Source of the DNA: Lachnospiraceae bacterium
GTDB taxonomy: Bacteria > Bacillota > Clostridia > Lachnospirales > Lachnospiraceae
Direction of reading: 5' to 3'
Length of the DNA stretch: 5,987 nt
Assembly (NCBI GenBank): GCA_003542935.1
Contig: DPJQ01000237.1
Location: forward strand, 1 to 5,987
Shown: piece by piece, positions 1 through 4,143 of the stretch
Numbering within the stretch: the stretch's first letter is position 1
How the letters are laid out: each line of letters begins with the position of its first letter
The notes under the pieces: generated by a model
Databases searched by the model: none
What the model saw: the letters and a program-made list of their open reading frames with translations, nothing else
Told to the model about the DNA's origin: nothing
Translations under genes and position numbers: made by a program

Positions 1-1
1 C

Positions 2-130
2 GGTCAACGATGCCACCGCATCGTCTCCCTCCGCCGCCTTGCAGATTGAAAATTCATCCTGCGCTATTTTGCTGAAAATGAACGGTACAAGACACTCGGG
101 AAAGGGGATGACAGGAAAAGCAAATTGTAA
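2..130 (+). pseudogene. Possible broken 3' end of a small helix-turn-helix gene
   Basis: The frame starting at base 2 reads IVSLRRLAD, then a TGA stop (44-46), then KFILRYFAENERYKTLGK and a lysine-rich tail ending at TAA (128-130). With the stop read through, the S-L-x-x-L-A-x pattern resembles a helix-turn-helix. It also loosely matches SIHVLANEYFL in the downstream CD3324-family gene, and both frames end in a short basic tail shortly before a copy of the same repeat. I infer a decayed paralogue or the truncated end of another gene. A competing reading exists: the minus strand over 1-90 is also open and coding-like (it includes DEFSICKAAEGDDAVASLT). The window edge prevents a decision, so confidence is low. 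Confidence 0.22.
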
Positions 131-148
131 AAAGAAACAGATTTCGGA

Positions 149-243
149 TTTATACCCGTGGGAACAAAGGTTTTCCAGATTCATTGGCGCTCGTGGGCAT
201 ATACGGGCGATAATGTTGGCAAAACATAACGCTCGCGAGTATA
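149..243. repeat. Intergenic repeat, copy 1
   Basis: Bases 171-243 match 871-943 at 63 of 73 positions (86%), eight of the ten differences being transitions. Weaker similarity reaches back to about 149 with one single-base gap. The block ATACGGGCGATAA is identical in both copies. The segment can fold: TATAC (200-204) pairs with GTATA (239-243), and inside it GGGCG pairs with CGCTC around a TTGGCAAAA-containing loop, leaving a small GCGA bulge. An eight-base palindrome CTCGCGAG lies at 232-239. The sequence is not part of any recognisable gene. It may be a dispersed intergenic element, a structured RNA or a regulatory module; orientation is unknown. Confidence 0.8.
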
Positions 244-245
244 CA
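216..245 (+). promoter_or_regulatory. Candidate promoter inside repeat copy 1
   Basis: TTGGCA (216-221) and TATACA (240-245) are separated by 18 bases, the same arrangement as in copy 2. The -10 box is weaker here (four of six). If active, transcription would begin near 252 and leave a leader of roughly 280 bases before the CD3324-family gene. Confidence 0.3.
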
Positions 246-529
246 GAGCGGTCTTCCAGGGATCGCGTCCGCATAAAAACAGATACGGGACTGCAGTGTT
301 CGGTTTTGTGCTATGGACTTTTTCCGGGACGGTTTACACCACGGGCCGGTTTTGTCCGGTCTGCCGCGATAACAGATGCCGTGTTTTTGACGAAAACCGG
401 CTATGCTTCCGGCGGGGGGACATAAGGGAATGGCATCGGCCATGAATGACGGATTGGCCGGGACGAAATCAGCAGCCCCAATCATGGATATCGTTTTTTT
501 GCAAACAAAAAGCAGATGAGAGGGATTTT
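244..529. other. GC-rich intergenic stretch without a convincing gene
   Basis: Frames here are open by chance on both strands, but none has a ribosome binding site or a recognisable product. The clearest structure is a six-base-pair hairpin, GGCCGG (344-349) with CCGGTC (356-361, one G-U pair), loop TTTTGT. The word CGGTTTTGT occurs at 301-309 and 347-355. No good promoter is visible close to the start at 530. The stretch could be a long untranslated leader or decayed coding DNA. Confidence 0.4.
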
Positions 530-814
530 ATGGATTACGTGCGTGCGGCGGATATTCTGCCGCAGGATTTGATTGAAGAATTACAGCAGTATGTGGACGG
601 TGCTATACTCTATATCCCCAAAAAGGAGGAAAAGAAGGTTTGTGGGGGGCGAACGACCATGAAAGCCGAATTAGCCGGGCGGAACGCCCGGATTTACGCG
701 GAATTTTCAAAGGGCAAATCCATCCATGTGCTGGCAAATGAATATTTTCTGGCGGAAAAAAGCATCCAGCGGATCATCCGGCAGGAAAAAATGATAAGGA
801 AAAACCATGAATAA
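530..814 (+). CDS. CD3324-family small helix-turn-helix protein
   Basis: This 94-residue protein opens with MDYVRAADILPQDLIEELQQ and continues with YVDGAILYIPKKEEKK. That is the hallmark of the CD3324 family of small Firmicute proteins: M-x-Y-V-x-A-x-D-[IV]-L-P, then a YIPKK segment. Residues 53-84 form a probable helix-turn-helix (IYAEFSKGKSIHVLANEYFL, then a second helix with SIQRIIRQ), similar to Mor-like activator domains, so it probably binds DNA. No target is known and the role is inferred. I chose the ATG at 530 because GAGAGGG lies a few bases upstream and because family members begin exactly here. The in-frame ATG at 446 would add 28 unrelated residues and has no well-placed ribosome binding site. 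The gene lies between the two repeat copies. No terminator follows it. Confidence 0.85.
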   Translation: MDYVRAADILPQDLIEELQQYVDGAILYIPKKEEKKVCGGRTTMKAELAGRNARIYAEFSKGKSIHVLANEYFLAEKSIQRIIRQEKMIRKNHE

Positions 815-821
815 TCGGAGC

Positions 822-876
822 ATATAAATGTTTCCCCATAAGCGCTGCATTTATATCGCGGAAACAAATATTTTCC
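822..876 (+). promoter_or_regulatory. Hairpin cluster at the 5' side of repeat copy 2
   Basis: ATATAAATG (822-830) is perfectly complementary to CATTTATAT (848-856), with a 17-base loop. GGAAA (860-864) can pair with TTTCC on either side: 831-835, inside that loop, or 872-876, as a local hairpin with loop CAAATAT. Two mutually exclusive folds are therefore available. There is no T-run, so this is not an ordinary terminator of the upstream gene. The GGAA/TTCC hairpin is partly kept in copy 1 (161-176), but the long arm at 822-830 has no counterpart there. Confidence 0.4.
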
Positions 877-943
877 GGATTTGTTGGTGCCCGCAGGCAT
901 ATACGGGCGATAAGGTTGGCAAATCATAACGTTCGCGAGTATA
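850..943. repeat. Intergenic repeat, copy 2
   Basis: Second copy of the element at 149-243, offset by exactly 700 bases over the best-conserved part. It keeps the outer TATAC/GTATA pairing (900-904 with 939-943). The inner stem survives through substitutions such as GCTCG to GTTCG, which replaces a pair by a G-U pair. A short hairpin TGCC-CGCA-GGCA (888-899) is stronger here than in copy 1. The element ends 42 bases before the start codon of the 373-residue gene and shortly after the stop of the CD3324-family gene. Confidence 0.8.
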
Positions 944-945
944 AA
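916..945 (+). promoter_or_regulatory. Candidate sigma-A promoter for the 373-residue gene
   Basis: TTGGCA (916-921) and TATAAA (940-945) are 18 bases apart, which would start transcription near 952, about 34 bases before the start codon. Both boxes belong to the repeat. The spacer contains the TCGCGA core (933-938), a reasonable place for a repressor to bind; that role is inference. Confidence 0.5.
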
Positions 946-985
946 ATATCGATATAACTATTTTGGAATCAAGGGGGTAAACGTA

Positions 986-2107
986 ATGATCGGTGGAATT
1001 AACAGATATCCGTCGAATACATTTACAGGAGAAAGAAAAGGGGCGTCCAGGCAGACAAAAGCCCCGGATTTTCATGATCGTCTGACAGGCACCGTTGCGG
1101 ATTCTGAAAAGGAAATGGAAACTTTTCCGGTTTCCCGGCAGGATGATCAGAGTGCGAAAGAGTTTGTTTCCAAATACCAAGCTGCATTGGAACAGGAACT
1201 TTCCTTCCGGAGCAGAAATCCTCTGGAAAACACAGTAAAAGAAAAAGAGAGACATATCCTGTTTACGGACGAAAGCAGCTCGGCATTTGACAGTAAAACT
1301 TTTCTTGAGATCTTAGGAGTGGAACCGGATGCAGAATTTAACTGGGAGGCTGGCAGTACGGGAAAACTTACGGAAAGCCAGATCGGTTACTTAAAGGAAA
1401 AGTATGACGTTGAGAATTTATCTCAAAATGATTTTTATCGTTTGCTGGCGGAGCTGTCCGGCATGAATGTGATCTCCTGCGAAGACGTCAGGAATCAGTT
1501 TGTCCGTCCGGGGAACCCGGCGGCCATGGAGGGCGGGTACGTCATCAGCGCTGCCGATCCGCATTTTTCCCTGTGGATGGAGAGCGGGAACAATTATCTG
1601 AGCCGGTTTAAGAATGAAGCATCGATGTATGAGTATTTTATCCAGGCTTTAATGGACGGAAAATCTTCCGTAAGCGATTCTGATTTGTTTGCGGTTAAGG
1701 CGTATTATGAGAGCCAGAAAGAATTTGCCGGTACGCTGGCCGGGATTTTTGAGAAAATAAAGAGGGATGGTAATAGCCGGGAAACGCCTCCTGAGAGGCA
1801 AAACGGCTTGGAATTGGTCAGCACGAATGTTCCGGATACGGTGCGGGAGGCCTGGGACAGGGCGGAGGCGGAAGCAGGTATCAACGGCGTGGCGAGGGAG
1901 GCTGACGGAAAGCTTTCGTCCATTACGGCGCTTTTTGCCCAGGCAATGGTCAAATGGTACAACGAGGGAAGTACCGATGTGCTGGGCAGCACGGAAGCTT
2001 CTGCAAAAGAGGCAGTCGAAAAGGCACTGGATACTCTGGGGATTCCGCAGAATGCGGCACAGAGAAAAGAAAAAATGTTTTATGAGGCGTTTCTGCGTTA
2101 TCTGTAG
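986..2107 (+). CDS. Conserved hypothetical protein with a helical C-terminal domain
   Basis: This 373-residue protein has no recognised function. AGGGGG at 972-977, eight bases before the ATG, supports the start. I see no signal peptide, membrane segment or enzyme motif, and it is probably a soluble cytoplasmic protein. The first 60 or so residues are rich in Ser, Thr, Lys and Asp and look disordered. A mixed central part follows (about 100-250). Residues 281-373 form a compact, probably helical domain with landmarks VPDTVREAW, GKLSSITALF, DVLGSTEASA and a closing FYEAFLRYL. From memory, unnamed Lachnospiraceae proteins carry a similar domain (VPDSVKKAW, DILGST, FYEAFL); I could not check this. 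It is transcribed alone, between the promoter in repeat copy 2 and the terminator at 2153-2205. Confidence 0.85.
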   Translation: MIGGINRYPSNTFTGERKGASRQTKAPDFHDRLTGTVADSEKEMETFPVSRQDDQSAKEFVSKYQAALEQELSFRSRNPLENTVKEKERHILFTDESSSAFDSKTFLEILGVEPDAEFNWEAGSTGKLTESQIGYLKEKYDVENLSQNDFYRLLAELSGMNVISCEDVRNQFVRPGNPAAMEGGYVISAADPHFSLWMESGNNYLSRFKNEASMYEYFIQALMDGKSSVSDSDLFAVKAYYESQKEFAGTLAGIFEKIKRDGNSRETPPERQNGLELVSTNVPDTVREAWDRAEAEAGINGVAREADGKLSSITALFAQAMVKWYNEGSTDVLGSTEASAKEAVEKALDTLGIPQNAAQRKEKMFYEAFLRYL

Positions 2108-2152
2108 CCGTCGGCTATAAATGAATAAAGCCCCAATAGCTGTACATGTGCG

Positions 2153-2205
2153 GGGCCATCCGGATTCCGGGGACTGTTGTTTCCGGGAGCGGATGGCCCT
2201 TTTTT
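2153..2205 (+). terminator. Rho-independent terminator after the 373-residue gene
   Basis: GGGCCATCCG (2153-2162) pairs perfectly with CGGATGGCCC (2190-2199), and six T residues follow (2200-2205). The interior can extend the stem through CCGG (2167-2170) with CCGG (2183-2186). The minus strand has no T-run, so termination is one-way. Confidence 0.9.
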
Positions 2206-2229
2206 GATGGCGACATATAGACGAATTCC

Positions 2230-2258
2230 TTGAGTAAGGAAATTGAGTATGATAAAAT
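2230..2258 (+). promoter_or_regulatory. Extended -10 promoter of the Uma2-DUF2971 unit
   Basis: TTGAGT (2230-2235) and TAAAAT (2253-2258) are 17 bases apart, and TG at 2250-2251 gives an extended -10. Transcription would start near 2265, about 30 bases before the Uma2 start codon. A second TTGAGTA lies at 2243-2249, making a short direct repeat across the spacer. Confidence 0.65.
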
Positions 2259-2294
2259 GAAATCTATACGGATAGCAGGAAAGGATGTGGTCAA

Positions 2295-2849
2295 ATGGGA
2301 ATGGCCGAGACAGAACGCAGGAAAGATGAAAAAATAAACGGCGTGATTTATGATATGTCGCCGGCCCCAGGGTACCGCCATGGAATCATCAATAATAATA
2401 TTAACACAAAAATCAAATATGGTTTAAAGAACAGCGTGTGCCTTGTTTTCATGGAAAATCTGGATTTTATGTATCAACCGGATGTAAATGATGATTATGT
2501 ATGTCCGGATGTCATGGTAGTCTGCGACAGGAAGTATTTAAAAGGCGGATCCTACAGCGGTGTGCCCAGGTTTATTGTTGAGACATTGAGCCCGTCAACG
2601 GCAAAACGGGATAAAACAGAAAAGAAGGATATTTATGAGAAAGCCGGTGTGGAGGAATACTGGATTGTTTCCCCCCAGGGTTCGGTGGAGGTCTATGACC
2701 TGGTAGACGGGAAATATGTGATGGACCAGCATTACATGCTGCAGCCGGATGATGAGGGTCAAGGATATAACGGGGATCAGGAGATATCCCTGCATGTATT
2801 TCCCCATATAAAAATAACACTGGGAGAAATATTTGAGGGCATTGATTAG
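2295..2849 (+). CDS. Uma2 family endonuclease (DUF820)
   Basis: This 184-residue protein has the length and motif order of the Uma2 (DUF820) family, which has a PD-(D/E)XK restriction-endonuclease-like fold. Family hallmarks are present: NGVIYDMSPAPGYRH (15-29), PDV with D72, the strand VPRFIVE ending in E96, SPST (99-102), D106 and K110, then GVEEYWIV (118-125). D72, E96 and a nearby lysine or aspartate are the likely metal-binding active-site residues, and all are in place, so the enzyme looks intact. Family members are assigned nuclease activity from the fold, but their biological role is mostly unknown. They are often multi-copy and accessory. The start at 2295 is supported by AGGAAAGGA (2277-2285); the ATG at 2301 is farther away. 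No terminator lies before the DUF2971 gene 63 bases downstream, so the two are probably co-transcribed. Confidence 0.9.
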   Translation: MGMAETERRKDEKINGVIYDMSPAPGYRHGIINNNINTKIKYGLKNSVCLVFMENLDFMYQPDVNDDYVCPDVMVVCDRKYLKGGSYSGVPRFIVETLSPSTAKRDKTEKKDIYEKAGVEEYWIVSPQGSVEVYDLVDGKYVMDQHYMLQPDDEGQGYNGDQEISLHVFPHIKITLGEIFEGID

Positions 2850-2912
2850 GCGGGAAACCATGGCGCATTTGTGCAGGTCTTTGGCGGGATTTTTATAGGA
2901 AGGGGCTGCGGG

Positions 2913-3755
2913 ATGGAAAACTATAAAAGAGATATCCTGTATCACTACACGGATTTCCAGGCGTTGGACGGGATCCTGCGCTGTGCGCAGCTGCGGGTGA
3001 ATAATGTCCTGAATATGAATGACGCGGCGGAAATGCGTTTTTTTATGTCCGGCCTGTGCCATGCGGTGGTAAAACGGTTGGAGGAGGATCAGGATCCGGA
3101 GCGGGCCCGGAAAGTACAGGAGCTTTTTCGGGAGGAACAGGAAAAAGATTTTTTTTATTCCGCCTATGCGGCCTGCTTTTCCATGTACAGGGACGACGCC
3201 GCCCAGTGGGAGCGGTACGGCAACCGGGGGCGGGGCGTGTGCATCGGGTTCCGGGGCGAATTTCTGGAGAAAATGGCGGAGGGAGAGCTGTCTCTCCAGA
3301 TGGTTTTTTACCAGGAAGATATGACGGAACACCGGCTCGTGGATGTATTTTACCTGCTGGTAAAAGGGGAGAGGAATCTGACTATGGACAATCCTCTCAT
3401 AAAAGGCGCCATGAAAGCGGCCTGGATCCAGTCAGTGGTGTTTAAACACCCTTCTTTTTCATCGGAAAATGAGGTCCGTCTGGTGGTCTTTCCCTTTGAG
3501 AAAAAATATTTTGACGTCAGGCCCTGTTATCATGTGACCACAGAACGCATTAAAAAGTATTATCCCCTGGATCTTCTGGCCATGTGCCGGAGAGCGGGCA
3601 TCGGCCTTGAGGATCTGGTATCAGAGATCATCATCGGCCCGGAATCCACCCAGTCGGACTTTATCCTGCAGGATTATCTCCGGGATTATGGGCTGCGGAA
3701 GCTGGCGAAAAAGGTGACTTTATCGGAATGTCCTCTGCGGAAGACGCCGGTGTGA
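2913..3755 (+). CDS. DUF2971 domain-containing protein
   Basis: This 280-residue protein matches DUF2971 along its length. Landmarks are LYHYTDFQALDGIL (9-22), LRVNNVLNMNDAAEM (27-41), ACFSMYRDDAAQWERYG (87-103), GVCIGF (108-113) and FSSENEVRLVVFP (182-194). The family's biochemical role is not established. The HYT near the N-terminus and the E-N-E-V-R block recall ADP-ribosyltransferase-like layouts, but that is my inference. I chose the ATG at 2913 because AGGAAGGGGC (2897-2906) sits seven bases upstream and the family match begins right after it. A GTG at 2871 would add 14 unconserved residues. The gene is visibly richer in G and C than the upstream Uma2 gene, perhaps a sign of separate origin. 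It contains runs of seven and eight T. A terminator follows immediately. Confidence 0.88.
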   Translation: MENYKRDILYHYTDFQALDGILRCAQLRVNNVLNMNDAAEMRFFMSGLCHAVVKRLEEDQDPERARKVQELFREEQEKDFFYSAYAACFSMYRDDAAQWERYGNRGRGVCIGFRGEFLEKMAEGELSLQMVFYQEDMTEHRLVDVFYLLVKGERNLTMDNPLIKGAMKAAWIQSVVFKHPSFSSENEVRLVVFPFEKKYFDVRPCYHVTTERIKKYYPLDLLAMCRRAGIGLEDLVSEIIIGPESTQSDFILQDYLRDYGLRKLAKKVTLSECPLRKTPV

Positions 3756-3759
3756 TTTT

Positions 3760-3787
3760 GCCGGATTGGCCCAATCCGGGCTTTTTT
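3760..3787 (+). terminator. Rho-independent terminator after the DUF2971 gene
   Basis: CCGGATTGG (3761-3769) and CCAATCCGG (3771-3779) are exact complements. The tight centre must open to form a small loop. GC and six T residues (3782-3787) follow. It lies five bases past the stop codon, closing the Uma2-DUF2971 unit. Confidence 0.88.
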
Positions 3788-3788
3788 C

Positions 3789-3806
3789 TGTTATACTCGC
3801 GGGTAT
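3789..3806 (+). promoter_or_regulatory. Extended -10 box overlapped by a near-palindrome
   Basis: TGTTATACT (3789-3797) is an extended -10 box; no good -35 is visible because the terminator lies there. ATACTCGCGGGTAT (3793-3806) is a near-perfect palindrome broken only at one G-T pair. It shares the ten bases TATACTCGCG with the minus strand of both repeat copies. An excellent ribosome binding site, GGGAGGAGG (3814-3822), follows. The arrangement suggests a repressible promoter or a remnant of the repeat family. Confidence 0.4.
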
Positions 3807-3829
3807 GCATTCCGGGAGGAGGTGGTTTG

Positions 3830-4024
3830 ATGCGGCGGATAATATTGGCGGTGGACGGGTAGGCTGTGAGAGGGGTGACAGGGCGGCAGCCGGAAATTGC
3901 AGATATTGCAGGATGAAAGGTCCATGCAGATTCTGTATTCAGAGTCTGTATGGATTTTTTGCGGGCAAAAACGAAAAACCGTTTGCAGAAAATGATTTCC
4001 GAATTTTACACAGATAGTTCATGA
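3830..4024 (+). pseudogene. Short or broken reading frame behind a strong ribosome binding site
   Basis: ATG at 3830 follows GGGAGGAGG at good spacing but encodes only ten residues (MRRIILAVDG) before TAG (3860-3862). The same frame continues as VRGVTGRQPEIADIAG to TGA (3914-3916). It then runs through a segment that looks like a genuine protein end, MDFLRAKTKNRLQKMISEFY, to TGA at 4022-4024. I infer a gene broken by two stops, or internally deleted, that has kept its expression signals. Alternatively only the ten-residue peptide is translated, or the stretch is a small RNA. The overlapping 83-residue frame at 3766-4017 starts inside the terminator hairpin and has no ribosome binding site there. 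Confidence 0.28.
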
Positions 4025-4036
4025 CGTTTCCTTAAA

Positions 4037-4069
4037 TTGAAAGCTTTATTTTTTAGTTGAGATTATAAT
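4037..4069 (+). promoter_or_regulatory. Candidate promoter of the GH2 gene
   Basis: A perfect TATAAT lies at 4064-4069 inside the ten-base palindrome GATTATAATC (4061-4070), about 75 bases before the start codon. The best -35, TTGAAA (4037-4042), is 21 bases away, which is too far for a strong unassisted promoter. Activator dependence would fit a sugar-degrading gene, but no operator or catabolite-repression site can be identified with confidence. Confidence 0.45.
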
Positions 4070-4143
4070 CCAGAATGTAGAGAAAGCAGCGGGAATTCTT
4101 CAGTAAATTGTGTGATTTGACCAGGAGAGGAGGAAACGAACAG

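Noticed and set aside
39..425. 128-residue open frame over the first repeat
   Set aside because: It has no ATG start with a ribosome binding site, crosses the repeat hairpin, and its translation has no protein-like character. The repeat in copy 2 is not translated in an equivalent gene.
150..927. Minus-strand frames over both repeats sharing an RPYMP-type peptide
   Set aside because: The peptide similarity follows directly from the DNA identity of the repeat. The two frames differ outside it and lack ribosome binding sites, so they are likely spurious.
149..943. CRISPR array
   Set aside because: There are only two repeat copies, about 700 bases apart with a gene between them.
2595..3332. 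245-residue minus-strand frame
   Set aside because: It lies antisense to the well-supported Uma2 and DUF2971 genes, whose family motifs settle the coding strand.
4037..4050. TGAAAGCTTTA as a catabolite-repression (cre) site
   Set aside because: It lacks the central CG and the closing CA of the consensus; it is only a short palindrome around AAGCTT.
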